A stretch of 64,000 bases of DNA from Trichococcus ilyis (GTDB lineage Bacteria > Bacillota > Bacilli > Lactobacillales > Aerococcaceae): contig NZ_FNYT01000002.1 of the NCBI RefSeq assembly GCF_900109135.1, positions 101,151 to 165,150 of the forward strand, written 5' to 3'. The position numbers were made by a program, and so were the translations under genes. Positions 40,449 to 49,445 of the stretch are shown here, piece by piece. The notes beneath the pieces were generated by a model. That model saw only the letters and a program-made list of their open reading frames with translations. It did not search any database and was not told where the DNA came from. Numbering within the stretch: position 1 is the stretch's first letter; the number at the start of each line of letters is the position of its first letter.

Positions 40449-41105
40449 CTATGCCTGTTCTTTAGGCGTCAGCATTTTCTGGAAAATGAAGCGCCTGTTC
40501 AATCGCTCCGCAAAATGTTGCGTCACCGTGCCGGTGAACAGCATCGCGAACACGGTGCCGAGGCCGACTCCGGCGATACCTTCCAGGAACAACACCGAAA
40601 AGACAACACTCAGCACAACGCAGGCGACATCGAATCCCGTTTTCATCTGCTTCACGCTCAGTCCGAAATGTTCGGACATTTCCCGAACGAAAAGATCGAA
40701 CGGGAGCGCCGGCAACCGGCAATTCAGCATCAGGCTGATCCCCAGCGCCAACAGGAAAAATCCGGCAAAAAAGAAGACGATCCGCAGCGGGATGTTCGCG
40801 GCGATGCCGGAAAAAAGCAACTCGAAGAAATCCAGCAAGTACCCGAACAGCAAAGCCAACACAATCGAAAAGACATAGCCCAAAAACTTCCGCGTGATCA
40901 GGGCCATCACCAGCACGAGGACGACTTGGAAAGCAAAATTCCAACTGCCGATCGTCACGTGCGCAAACATTTCGTTCAACACGACCGGCACGGACGAAAG
41001 CGTCGATACCCCCAATTCGCTCTTGATCATCAACGACACGGCGATGGCGTTGCACATCACACCCATCGCCAAAGCCAGTTCGCTTGCCAAAACTTTTTTC
41101 TCCAT
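40449..41105 (-). CDS. YczE/YitT-like membrane protein
   Basis: 218 residues with about five membrane helices. The conserved opening LAMGVMCNAIAVSLMIKSELGVSTLSSVPVVLNEMF and the central GFFLLALGISLMLNCRLPALPFDLFVREM match YczE/YyaS-like proteins (DUF6198). The function is unknown. AAGGAGG precedes the ATG. It lies 32 bases downstream of the pentapeptide-repeat gene, so co-transcription is likely. Confidence 0.8.
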   Translation of the reverse strand: MEKKVLASELALAMGVMCNAIAVSLMIKSELGVSTLSSVPVVLNEMFAHVTIGSWNFAFQVVLVLVMALITRKFLGYVFSIVLALLFGYLLDFFELLFSGIAANIPLRIVFFFAGFFLLALGISLMLNCRLPALPFDLFVREMSEHFGLSVKQMKTGFDVACVVLSVVFSVLFLEGIAGVGLGTVFAMLFTGTVTQHFAERLNRRFIFQKMLTPKEQA

Positions 41106-41136
41106 ATCTGCCTCCTTATTTATCTTTCACATTTCT

Positions 41137-41787
41137 TTACTTCTTGATTACCAGCCCGAGCATCACGACAAAGGCCAGCGCCTGTTCCCCACTGACGATC
41201 GCGCCCTTCAGATCCTCAAGAGTGACGCTGATGCGTTCGAAACGGCAGCTGCTGATGTCGATTCCCTTCAACGGTGTTCCCGTGAAATTGATTCCGGACA
41301 GCTCGCACTCCGAAAACGCGACTTTCTTCAGTTTGCACGTATAAAAATCGGCCTCATTCAGGCGGCAATTTTCATAATGGACATTCTTCTGTTTGCTGAA
41401 TCCCAAAGCCGCCAGCTGCAGGTTGCATTCGCGGAAAAGCACGTCCTCAAAGAAGCCTTCGGTCATGGATGTGCCGATTAGTCGGCAATTCACGAAGCGT
41501 ACCCGTTTCATCGTCACTTCATCGAGCTGGACATTGGCGAAATCGCAGCTTTCGAAGACGACATCCCGCAGGTACAATTGCGTCACCGTCGCTTCGCTGA
41601 AAGTCACGTTCTGGAATCTGACTTCGGTGAACTCCACTCCTCTTCCGGCACCCAGATCGATGGTTGCATTTTTGAAGACGGCTTGTTCAATATAAGGTTC
41701 ATCCGGATCGAAACTGTCGGCGAAATTTTTCTCAGGCAATTCGTTTGGCAAAACGGGTTCGATGATTTTGACCGGCATCTGCTTCAT
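41137..41787 (-). CDS. Pentapeptide-repeat protein
   Basis: 216 residues with degenerate pentapeptide repeats of the A(D/N)LxX type. Examples are the VRFQNVTFSEATVTQLYLRDVVFESCDFANVQLDEV and LKKVAFSECELSGINFTGTPLKGIDISSCRFERI segments, which form a right-handed quadrilateral beta-helix over ~40-190. Some relatives (Qnr, McbG) mimic DNA and protect gyrase, but this cannot be inferred here. The C-terminal segment LKGAIVSGEQALAFVVMLGL looks helical. The start could also be the ATG three codons later. Confidence 0.82.
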   Translation of the reverse strand: MKQMPVKIIEPVLPNELPEKNFADSFDPDEPYIEQAVFKNATIDLGAGRGVEFTEVRFQNVTFSEATVTQLYLRDVVFESCDFANVQLDEVTMKRVRFVNCRLIGTSMTEGFFEDVLFRECNLQLAALGFSKQKNVHYENCRLNEADFYTCKLKKVAFSECELSGINFTGTPLKGIDISSCRFERISVTLEDLKGAIVSGEQALAFVVMLGLVIKK

Positions 41788-41917
41788 TCCTTCCTTGGGG
41801 CTTTCTTACTTTCAGTATACCCGAAAAAACGGCGCCTAGATATGATTGCTTGGAAATTATCCCTTTTCATCCGGGGTGTTATAATGGAAACAAGGAAAGA
41901 GGACGGGAGGAATTGAG

Positions 41918-43288
41918 ATGGACCATGCATATGACAAAGTGTTTCGGGGGACTGCCTTCACCAGCGGGACGCCGCAGGAAGTGAGCGTGTGGGAAGATTG
42001 TCTGTTTTGTCTGGATGTGGAAGGCGTAATCCGGCGCATCCTGAAGCCGCAGGATGCTGATTACAGCCGCATTTTGGAGGCCTACCGCGATACGGAGCGA
42101 TTCCGCGCGCTCGCGGAGGGCCAGTATTTTCTGCCCGGTTTCATCGATCTGCACATCCATGCGCCGCAATGGGCACAGGCCGGCACCGCGATGGACATCC
42201 CTTTGCAGGATTGGCTGGGCACCTACACGTTCCCGCTGGAATCGAAATACGCCGACCTGGATTTCGCCCGCAAAGTCTACCAGGATCTCGTCACGACCTT
42301 GTTGGCGAACGGAACGACGACCGCGCTCTATTTCGCGACCATCCATAAGGAGGCCAGCTATCTCCTGGCCCAGATTTGCGCCGACAAAGGCCAGCGCGGT
42401 TTGGTCGGGAAAGTGGTCATGGACGACAAGGAACAGAACCCGGCTTATTACCGCGATGAGAGCACTAAAGCCGCATTGGCGGACACGGAAGAGTTCATCC
42501 AACGCGTTCAGGAATTGAACAAGTCAACAAAACAAGGCGTATACCCGGTCGTGACGCCGCGCTTCATCCCGAGCTGCACCGATGAAGCGTTGACGGGTCT
42601 CGGCGAATTGGCGAAAAAATACGGCACGTATATCCAATCGCATTGCAGCGAAAGCGATTGGGAACACAATTATGTCCTCGAGCGGATGCACAAGAGCGAC
42701 ACGTTTGCGCTCCATGAGATGGGGCTTTTGCAGGATAAAGCGGTCATGGCGCATGCCGTCTTCCTTTCGGACGAGGATGCCGATCTGTTTGCCGAAACCG
42801 GGACCGCAATCGCGCATTGTCCGATTTCGAATGTCTGTTTCTCGAACGGTGTGCTTCCCGCGGCCCGTTTCACTCAAAAAGGGATCGACATCGGTTTGGG
42901 TACGGACATCTCCGGCGGTTTTTCGCCCAGCCTGTTCGACAACATCAGACAGGCTGTCATCTCCTCGCGGATGCTTGAGGAAGGCGTCGATCCGTCACTC
43001 GAGCCTCCGGAACGCGGCCTGCCGCATTCGCGCATTGGTGCCAATGAGGCCTTCTACTATGCGACTGCCGGCGGAGGGAAAAGTTTGAGCCTGCCGATCG
43101 GACAGCTGGAGGAAAATTATGTTTGGGACGTCCAAGTGATCGACGTCAACGCGCCGAACACGAGACTGCCGATTTTTGACAGTGGGCTCTCGATGGAGGA
43201 TCTGCTGCACAAGATTCTCTTCTTGAGCCGTCCGGAAAACATCCGCGAAGTTTGGGTCCAGGGCGAATGCGTGCATAAAAGGATATAA
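41918..43288 (+). CDS. guaD: Guanine deaminase
   Basis: 456 residues of the amidohydrolase family. Zinc ligands are in FIDLHIHAPQWAQ near residue 80, with SHCSESDWEH near 240, MAHAVFL near 280 and GLGTDISGG near 330, as in bacterial GuaD. It deaminates guanine to xanthine. The purine permease gene to the right (opposite strand) fits nucleobase salvage. GGGAGG precedes the ATG. Confidence 0.93.
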   Translation: MDHAYDKVFRGTAFTSGTPQEVSVWEDCLFCLDVEGVIRRILKPQDADYSRILEAYRDTERFRALAEGQYFLPGFIDLHIHAPQWAQAGTAMDIPLQDWLGTYTFPLESKYADLDFARKVYQDLVTTLLANGTTTALYFATIHKEASYLLAQICADKGQRGLVGKVVMDDKEQNPAYYRDESTKAALADTEEFIQRVQELNKSTKQGVYPVVTPRFIPSCTDEALTGLGELAKKYGTYIQSHCSESDWEHNYVLERMHKSDTFALHEMGLLQDKAVMAHAVFLSDEDADLFAETGTAIAHCPISNVCFSNGVLPAARFTQKGIDIGLGTDISGGFSPSLFDNIRQAVISSRMLEEGVDPSLEPPERGLPHSRIGANEAFYYATAGGGKSLSLPIGQLEENYVWDVQVIDVNAPNTRLPIFDSGLSMEDLLHKILFLSRPENIREVWVQGECVHKRI

Positions 43289-43302
43289 GAAATAATGATT
43301 AA

Positions 43303-43334
43303 AAACCCGGATATCTGATGATCATCCGGGTTTA
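43303..43334 (+). terminator. Terminator of guaD (a copy of the 25-base hairpin)
   Basis: The 25-base CCCGGATATCTG...ATCCGGG hairpin (43306-43330) with AAA/TTT extension and a TTTATTTAT tract, 15 bases after the stop. It has the same arms as the hairpins at 37.1 kb. Confidence 0.75.
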
Positions 43335-43439
43335 TTTATGCGCGGTTAGCGCGGTTGTCCGATTCTTTCGGGTGAATAAAATGCCTATATGCCTTATTCA
43401 TGTTAGAATGAAAATAAGTAAATATTGGAGGATGATATT

Positions 43440-43820
43440 GTGAACCAAAAACTCGTTGAGATTTGCCTGCGCGTCAGGGATATTGATGCTACTTTAAACT
43501 TCTATACTGGTCTGTTTGATTTTGAAGTTGCCAGCCACAGAAAATTCCCTGAAGATAAATTTGATTTAATTTATCTGAATTCTCCCGGTTCTTCTGTACA
43601 AATTGAACTCACTTACAATTACGATGCCGAGCCGTACAATGTAGGAAATGGCTTCAGTCATTTGGGCGTGACCGTCAGTGACTTAGAAAAAATGCATGAA
43701 ATTTGCAAAGCTTCTGCTTACGAAACCGGTGAGCTAAAAGGCCTTTCAGGCGGCACACCCACCTATTTCTTTGTGACGGACCCCGATGGCTACCGCATCG
43801 AAGTAAAGCGCGCAAAATAA
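43440..43820 (+). CDS. VOC/glyoxalase I-like protein
   Basis: About 127 residues of the VOC fold, closely patterned on lactoylglutathione lyase. Metal-ligand positions are VQIELTYN (Glu), FSHLGVTV (His) and DGYRIEVKR (Glu). The first ligand, His in the LLHTMLRV-type start of GloA, is replaced here by Glu (LVEICLRV), so the activity is doubtful. The start is the GTG 8 bases after GGAGG. Confidence 0.82.
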   Translation: MNQKLVEICLRVRDIDATLNFYTGLFDFEVASHRKFPEDKFDLIYLNSPGSSVQIELTYNYDAEPYNVGNGFSHLGVTVSDLEKMHEICKASAYETGELKGLSGGTPTYFFVTDPDGYRIEVKRAK

Positions 43821-43877
43821 TTTTTCGAATATCTTAAATGAAAGCATACCGTCTATTCAATATGCTTCCATTTATCC

Positions 43878-43925
43878 AAAAAGAAACACGCAAGCAACCA
43901 AGCGGATGCTTACGTGTTTCTTTTC
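43878..43925. terminator. Bidirectional terminator VOC gene / purine permease
   Basis: An imperfect stem of about 17 bp (AAAAGAAACACG-AAGCA / TGCTT-CGTGTTTCTTTT) between converging genes. Confidence 0.8.
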
Positions 43926-43952
43926 ATTCAAGCTGCTCAAGCAGCATATGTT

Positions 43953-45266
43953 TTAGTCTTTTTCTTTCAAAATGATGTTCAACACCAACGCAACGATCGT
44001 ACCTGCAGAAATACCGGATGAGAACAAGCCGCTCAGGATGCCCGGCAATTGTGCCACAGTATCCGGAACAAAGGAAACACCCAGACCGACACCCAAAGCA
44101 GAAGCGACGATGATCATGTTGCGGTTGTTGAATTCAACGCGTGACAATGATTGCACACCGGCAGCGGCAACCGTACCGAACATCAAGATGCCGGCACCAC
44201 CCAAAACAGGTTGCGGCATGATCGAAATCAAGGTAGAAAATTTAGGGAACAGGCTCATCACGATCATGATGATACCGCCCATGATGGCTACTTTACGGGA
44301 AGCATTGCGGGTCAACGGAATCAAACCGGCATTTTGGCTGAAGGTTGCGGCAGGACCGGAACCGATGAATGGCGCGATGAACGAGCCGAAACCATCCGCA
44401 CGGACACCAGCAGCGATTCTTTCATCAGTCAGTTTCGTTTCGGTAACGGCACCCAATGTCTGCATAACGCCGACTGTTTCGATGACGGTTACGAGATAGC
44501 CGGATACGAAAGGAATCGCGTATTCAAGCTTGAAATCAGGCACCCCGAATTTGAAGAATTGCGGAAACGCGAACCAGTCAGCGGCAACGACTTGGCCGAA
44601 GTCGACCATGCCCAAAGGAATGCAGACGACATAACCGATTGCGGCACCGATCAAAACAGCGGCAGGCGCAATTTTGCTTGGCCCATAATGGTTGATCAAA
44701 GCGATGACAAGGAACACAAGCACTGCGATACCGATATTCATTGGATTACCGAAGTCCTCAGATCCGAAACCGCCGCCTGCCCAGCCCATCGCAACGGACA
44801 TCAGCGTCATCCCCATCAGGGAGATAACCGATCCGGTCACGACCGGCGGGAAAAATTTCAATAACGGTTTTACGAAATAACTCAAACCGACTTCCAGTAA
44901 GGCTCCAAGCATCGTACCGCCGAAGTAGGCAGTGATGCCGCCCGCACCGATGACGGAAGCAGCCGGTGCCACAAAAGCAAAGTCAGTTCCCATAATCGTC
45001 GGCAAGCCTGCTCCGACGCGGAACCATTTCGGACCGAAACCTTTTGATTGAATAATTGAAACGATACCCGAAGCCAAAAGCGCCGCGCTGACCATATAAG
45101 CAGTATCCTCAACCCCGAAACCTGCAATTCCGGCAATGATAAGCGGTACTGCCACTAAACCGCCAAAAGCGGTGATGACGTTCTGAAACCCTAAAACAAT
45201 TGTCGTGCCTAAATCCGGTTTGTCTTCCACACCGTAAGTCAGGCCTGTATGTACTTTCTCTTCCAT
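43953..45266 (-). CDS. NCS2-family uracil/xanthine permease
   Basis: About 437 residues and 14 helices. NCS2 signatures are GFQNVITAFGGLVAVPLIIAG in helix 1, QNAGLIPLTRNASRKVA and SGYLVTVIETVGVMQTL near helix 8. It is a purine or uracil symporter; the neighbouring guaD suggests purine. The start is the ATG behind AGGAGG. It has a strong promoter (TTTACA-17-TATAAT) and PurR-like sequences upstream. Confidence 0.92.
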   Translation of the reverse strand: MEEKVHTGLTYGVEDKPDLGTTIVLGFQNVITAFGGLVAVPLIIAGIAGFGVEDTAYMVSAALLASGIVSIIQSKGFGPKWFRVGAGLPTIMGTDFAFVAPAASVIGAGGITAYFGGTMLGALLEVGLSYFVKPLLKFFPPVVTGSVISLMGMTLMSVAMGWAGGGFGSEDFGNPMNIGIAVLVFLVIALINHYGPSKIAPAAVLIGAAIGYVVCIPLGMVDFGQVVAADWFAFPQFFKFGVPDFKLEYAIPFVSGYLVTVIETVGVMQTLGAVTETKLTDERIAAGVRADGFGSFIAPFIGSGPAATFSQNAGLIPLTRNASRKVAIMGGIIMIVMSLFPKFSTLISIMPQPVLGGAGILMFGTVAAAGVQSLSRVEFNNRNMIIVASALGVGLGVSFVPDTVAQLPGILSGLFSSGISAGTIVALVLNIILKEKD

Positions 45267-45337
45267 GTTTCTCCTCCTGATAACGAACATTAATGATTGC
45301 AAAACAAATTATAATTCGTTTTTCAACGACAAATAAA

Positions 45338-45366
45338 ATTATATCGATATCACGCACAATTGTAAA
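45338..45366 (-). promoter_or_regulatory. Promoter of the purine permease
   Basis: Minus strand: TTTACA (45361-45366), 17 bases, TATAAT (45338-45343), near consensus. I see no purine riboswitch core in the leader. AAAACCGAATTAT at 45372-45384 and AAAAGCGAACGTT at 45434-45446 resemble Lactobacillales PurBoxes (AWWWCCGAACWWT) with one and two mismatches. Confidence 0.65.
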
Positions 45367-45577
45367 GTGGAAAAACCGAATTATAAGGGCTTTCATTATT
45401 AGAATATTCACATTTTCGGGCTTAAATGGAGTTAAAAGCGAACGTTTCGGATATTTTTTGGAGATTTGTATTGAAATAACGAATTGTGCTTTATAGATCA
45501 GCGTCAGATACGGGTGCGATGCAGTCCGATTTTTTGTTATACTATATGAAACATAACAAATGAATGGAGCCTAAACT

Positions 45578-45994
45578 ATGAAATCAGAAAAATCCTGCGG
45601 AGCCATCGTGCTTTCCCCTGATAACACGAACCGAAAAGTACTATTGATCAAACATGAAAACGGCGGCCATTGGGCATTCCCGAAAGGCCACGTTGAGGAA
45701 GGCGAAACGGAAGTCGAAACGGCATTGAGGGAAATCAAGGAAGAAACCGGCTTGAGCACCGATCTAAGCACTACCTTCCGGAAATCCGTCAGCTACTCGC
45801 CGGCTCCCGGCGTAATCAAAGAAGTCATCTACTTCATCGCTTTCGCCCACACGGAAACCATCGAAAAGCAGGATGCCGAGGTCACCGACTTCGCCTGGAT
45901 GCCGTTCAACGAAGCATTGCAGGCCATCACATACGACAACGACAAAAACATTCTGCAGTCCGCCATCGATTTCATCGAAGGCATGAAAAACTAA
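45578..45994 (+). CDS. Nudix hydrolase (bis-nucleosyl tetraphosphatase-like)
   Basis: 138 residues with a canonical Nudix box (GHVEEGETEVETALREIKEETG) near residue 42 and an early HWAFPKGH segment typical of asymmetric Ap4A hydrolases. It probably clears diadenosine polyphosphates. GGAG precedes the ATG. Confidence 0.9.
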   Translation: MKSEKSCGAIVLSPDNTNRKVLLIKHENGGHWAFPKGHVEEGETEVETALREIKEETGLSTDLSTTFRKSVSYSPAPGVIKEVIYFIAFAHTETIEKQDAEVTDFAWMPFNEALQAITYDNDKNILQSAIDFIEGMKN

Positions 45995-46004
45995 GCGTTC
46001 GCAA

Positions 46005-46041
46005 AGAATGGCCGCCTCGAAAAATTCGAGGCGGCCATTCT
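46005..46041. terminator. Perfect hairpin terminator after the Nudix gene
   Basis: A 17-bp perfect stem (AGAATGGCCGCCTCGAA / TTCGAGGCGGCCATTCT) with a 3-base loop; only a weak T-tract. Confidence 0.65.
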
Positions 46042-46067
46042 GTCAAAATTCAAAATAATGTACGGTT

Positions 46068-46194
46068 CTCCGGTGAACGACGGCCTGGCCGGAGTTCTTG
46101 CTGCTTTTCGGTATCTTCCTACGGAGAGCTCGACGCCACCGGAGGACGGCGGAATTCGAAGCCCCTTCTCCGTCCAGGGACAGCTTCACCGGAG
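46068..46194. repeat. 127-bp three-hairpin intergenic element, copy F (diverged)
   Basis: The first hairpin is at 46068-46094 (CTCCGGTGA...GGCCGGAG). A middle unit ends CCACCGGAG near 46145. The last, 46168-46194, runs from CTCCGTCC to TCACCGGAG. Total length is 127 bases. It is located in the 3' untranslated region of the ROK gene, between convergent stops. Confidence 0.65.
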
Positions 46195-46240
46195 TTAAAG
46201 TCACCGAACAGCCGAATCGCAACAGCTACAGCAACGCTTA

Positions 46241-47116
46241 CTAACCTGCCGTCTGCCGAAAGTGGGCAACAGCGCCAATCAGGTTCGCGTCATTCCGGAA
46301 GGCGCAGACTTGGATGTCCGGATCGACCGCTTCCGCACCATGCTCATTCAGATGGTAAGCTGTCCGCTCCCGGATGCGCGCAATCAAGTCTTCACGGACG
46401 GAAACGCCGCCTCCGATGATAACACGGTCCGGATTGAAGCTGACTGAGAGATTATAAATACCACGCGCCAAGGCATCGATCATGCCATCCACAAACTGTA
46501 CAGCCAATGGTTCTCCTTCTGTTGCTCTTTCGAACAGATACTTCCCGTCAGCCACTCCGTCCGGCAAACCCATCGCCTTTCCATAGCGTTCGGCGACTTG
46601 GACAGGGCTGCCCAATCTGCTCAGCGTGTTCTCCCCGTCCAGCAGCATGTAGCCGAACTCGCCCCCGAAAAGATTTTTCCCCTTGAACAATTGGCGATTC
46701 ACGATCACCGCACCGCCGATGCCGGATCCGATGACGATGAACAAAGCATGTTGCACATCCTTCGCCGCGCCCAACCATACTTCGGCCAAAGCCGCGCAGT
46801 TCGCGTCGTTCTCCACGGAGACCGGGACTCCGAATAAATTTTCCCATTCTGCTTTGATCGGGAAACGATGGAGGTACGGAACCGCGCTGATACCTCCGAT
46901 GATTCCCGCAACGCTGTCGACAGCACCGGGTGAACTGATAGCGACACCCTCAATCGAGTCGGTTGCCGCAAAACCATCAAATACTGACTTCATCTCATTT
47001 TTCATTGCATCCCAGCTTTTCGGAGTCTCAAAAGAGCCTTTTCCTACCAAGACATCCCCTTGCCATGATCCGTATTTCACTGAGGAACCGCCAATATCAA
47101 ATACAACTATACTCAT
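46241..47116 (-). CDS. ROK-family sugar kinase
   Basis: About 291 residues. The phosphate motif FDIGGSSVKYG is at the N-terminus, ENDANCAALAE near residue 105 supplies the catalytic Asp, and the adenosine loop IIGGGVS is near 245. The zinc-binding CxCGxxGC loop usual in glucokinases is absent; at its place reads FGYMLLDGENTLSRLG, as in BglK-type and some other ROK kinases. It would phosphorylate glucose or a glucoside freed by the GH1/GH36 enzymes of the operon. The ATG at 47116 is chosen over an upstream GTG. Confidence 0.88.
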   Translation of the reverse strand: MSIVVFDIGGSSVKYGSWQGDVLVGKGSFETPKSWDAMKNEMKSVFDGFAATDSIEGVAISSPGAVDSVAGIIGGISAVPYLHRFPIKAEWENLFGVPVSVENDANCAALAEVWLGAAKDVQHALFIVIGSGIGGAVIVNRQLFKGKNLFGGEFGYMLLDGENTLSRLGSPVQVAERYGKAMGLPDGVADGKYLFERATEGEPLAVQFVDGMIDALARGIYNLSVSFNPDRVIIGGGVSVREDLIARIRERTAYHLNEHGAEAVDPDIQVCAFRNDANLIGAVAHFRQTAG

Positions 47117-47151
47117 ACACACACGCTCCGTTCACTCAGCTTGTTTTTTGT

Positions 47152-47865
47152 TCAATTACTTGTAAGAACAAACTCCGCGGAAAAGTTATCATAGCGATGA
47201 ATAGATGTGGAGAATTCAAATGCGCTACCGGTATCCAGATAACCTACTTGTTCCGCCACCGCTACCGGATCACCTTTTTCCATACCCAGTTCCTCAGCTT
47301 CAAAATCTGTCGCTTTGCGGACAGAAATCGTCCGATGAGCGCTTTGAATGTTCAGATGAAGCTCTTCTTTGATATAGCCATAAATGGATCCCTTGATATT
47401 TTTCTCCTTTAAATTCGGAATGAGGTCAATCGGCATATATATCTTCTCCATCACAGTCGGCTTATCATCCACATAACGAACCCGGTGGATGTCATAAACG
47501 AAACTGTCGGACGCGATATTCAGCTTATTGGCAGCCAGTTCCGGAACCTTCTCGATGGAGAAATTCAACACTTTGCTATAAACCTTTTTATCTGGGTACA
47601 GAGAAGTCGTTCCGCGGAATTGGTTCGCCAAAGTGATGCGGTTGATGGCATCCGCACTCAGATCCTTGACGAAGGTACCGGAACCGCGCCTTTTGATGAT
47701 CAAACCTTCCGACACCAACATATCCAAGGCTTTTTTTACCGTCATTTTACTCGCATTATAATGGACACACAAATCCTTTTCAAAAGGGATTTGCTGATTC
47801 GCTACATATTCGCCATTCAAAATTTTATTTCTGATATCATTTGAAATGATGACATATTTTTGCAT
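47152..47865 (-). CDS. GntR-family regulator with UTRA domain
   Basis: 237 residues. The winged helix is at 10-75 (QQIPFEKDLCVHYNASKMTVKKALDMLVSEGLIIKRRGSGTFV) and the UTRA ligand-binding domain follows to the end. It probably senses a sugar phosphate and controls the ABC/GH operon. It has its own promoter in the gap after the GH1 gene, which permits autoregulation, and is followed by the ROK gene 35 bases later. Confidence 0.9.
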   Translation of the reverse strand: MQKYVIISNDIRNKILNGEYVANQQIPFEKDLCVHYNASKMTVKKALDMLVSEGLIIKRRGSGTFVKDLSADAINRITLANQFRGTTSLYPDKKVYSKVLNFSIEKVPELAANKLNIASDSFVYDIHRVRYVDDKPTVMEKIYMPIDLIPNLKEKNIKGSIYGYIKEELHLNIQSAHRTISVRKATDFEAEELGMEKGDPVAVAEQVGYLDTGSAFEFSTSIHRYDNFSAEFVLTSN

Positions 47866-47944
47866 ACTTTTTACCCCTCTCGTTGACAGCTTTCGTGAGA
47901 AATGCCAAAAAAAGCAGCTGCCTCAACAAAAAGTCTATATTTTT

Positions 47945-47973
47945 AGTATATCGAAAATATGCCCCACTGGCAA
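47945..47973 (-). promoter_or_regulatory. Internal promoter for gntR-rok
   Basis: Minus strand: TTGCCA (47968-47973), 17 bases, TATACT (47945-47950). Confidence 0.55.
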
Positions 47974-47984
47974 TGACTTGAATC

Positions 47985-49445
47985 TCATAAAACGATTTCC
48001 ATTGGTTCTTCACTCACCTGTTTCGCCCATTTAGCAACGATTGTATCCGGAACTTCCAGCTGATTCTCCTCGACTACCTTACGGAACCAACGGCCGGACT
48101 TTTTGATTGTCTTCACTTGAGTATGGATATTGGTAGAGATGAAACCATAGCGGTTACGGTAAGCATTCATCCAAGACCAACAGTCGATTGGAGTCCATAA
48201 ATGGAAACCAAAACAATTGGAGCCTTCTGCCATTCCCTTCGCCAACCAGTATAGATGCTCTTGGATAAATTGGATCCGGTAGTCATCCTCGATAATGCCG
48301 TCCTCGTTCAAATATCGTTCTTCCTTGGAAACGCCCATCCCGTTTTCCGACACGAACCAAGGGATATTCCCGTAATTATCACGGATATTCAAAGCGATAT
48401 CATACAAAGCTTGCGGATATATCTCCCATCCCTTGTCCACATTCATGCGGCGCCCCGGCATTGCGAAACCATCGAAATACTTGGTTGGCAGCCAGTCGAC
48501 CGCCAAACTGTCAGCTGAAACATCCGGACGTTGGACCCGATTAGGATGATAAAAATTCACACCGAGCAAATCAATCGTGTTCTCCGCAATCTGATAAAGT
48601 TCAGCCTCGGACGCATCCCACAAGACACCATCCTTCTGGAACGTATCAGTCAACTCCTTAGGGAACTGTCCCTTGACAGCTGCATCCAAAAACATTTCGT
48701 TCATCCATAGATCAGCAAACCTTGCAGCAGACAAGTCCGCTGGATCATCCGAAGCCGGATAAGAAGGTGTCAGATTCAAAATGATGCCGATTTTTCCGTC
48801 AACATGTGTATTTATCTTTCTGTATGCTTTGACTGCTTTTGCGGAAGCCAAAGCGATATTGTACGCCACTTGAACGGCCTTTCTGCCGTCCACAAGTTTT
48901 GGATAATGGAACTGATACAAGTACGCGCCGTCAACAATGACAAGTGGCTCATTGAAAGTGAACCATTCGGTCACCCGATCACCGAAAAGTTGGAAACATT
49001 TGGAGGCGAACTTCACGTAAAGTTCAACTACGTGTTTCGATTCCCAACCGCCATATTTTTTCTGCAACGCTATTGGCATATCAAAATGGAAAAGATTGAT
49101 GACAGGCCTGATGCCTTGGAGTAAACATTCATCAATGACTGCATTGTAGAAACGAACGGCATCTTCATTGACAGTCGCTTCCTCGAAATCATCAATCAGA
49201 CGCGTCCATTGAATCGAAGTCCGAAACGAATTCAATCCGATTTCTTTCATCAAGGCAATATCTTCCTTGTAGCTGTTATAGAAATTGGAAGCCACATCCG
49301 GTCCGACCTGATCGTAGAAGGCATCCGGTTCTATCTCAAACCAATGATCAAACACATTGGCGTGTTTCTTATTGAATCGACCTTCGCTCTGCGGACCAGA
49401 TGTCGCTGCGCCCCACCAGAATTGCTCTGGAAAATCTATTTTCAT
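47985..49445 (-). CDS. Beta-glycosidase (GH1), for unphosphorylated substrate
   Basis: 486 residues of GH1. The acid/base Glu is in WFTFNEPLVI (NEP form) and the nucleophile Glu is in FVSENGMG. At the place where PTS-type enzymes have a Lys-Arg-Tyr 6-phosphate clamp, this protein reads NRYGF (Asn in place of Lys), which with the ABC importer argues for an unphosphorylated beta-glycoside. It overlaps the GH36 stop by 4 bases. Confidence 0.9.
   Translation of the reverse strand: MKIDFPEQFWWGAATSGPQSEGRFNKKHANVFDHWFEIEPDAFYDQVGPDVASNFYNSYKEDIALMKEIGLNSFRTSIQWTRLIDDFEEATVNEDAVRFYNAVIDECLLQGIRPVINLFHFDMPIALQKKYGGWESKHVVELYVKFASKCFQLFGDRVTEWFTFNEPLVIVDGAYLYQFHYPKLVDGRKAVQVAYNIALASAKAVKAYRKINTHVDGKIGIILNLTPSYPASDDPADLSAARFADLWMNEMFLDAAVKGQFPKELTDTFQKDGVLWDASEAELYQIAENTIDLLGVNFYHPNRVQRPDVSADSLAVDWLPTKYFDGFAMPGRRMNVDKGWEIYPQALYDIALNIRDNYGNIPWFVSENGMGVSKEERYLNEDGIIEDDYRIQFIQEHLYWLAKGMAEGSNCFGFHLWTPIDCWSWMNAYRNRYGFISTNIHTQVKTIKKSGRWFRKVVEENQLEVPDTIVAKWAKQVSEEPMEIVL

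Noticed and set aside
43440..43820. Naming the VOC gene as lactoylglutathione lyase
   Set aside because: The first metal ligand is Glu instead of His, so only the fold is claimed.
45267..45577. Possible purine riboswitch before the permease
   Set aside because: None of the conserved core segments of the xpt-pbuX type riboswitch is visible on the minus strand; only the promoter and PurBox-like sites are.
47874..47930. Terminator between the GH1 gene and gntR
   Set aside because: The T-run on the minus strand follows only a tight GCAGCTGC palindrome without a loop-forming stem.
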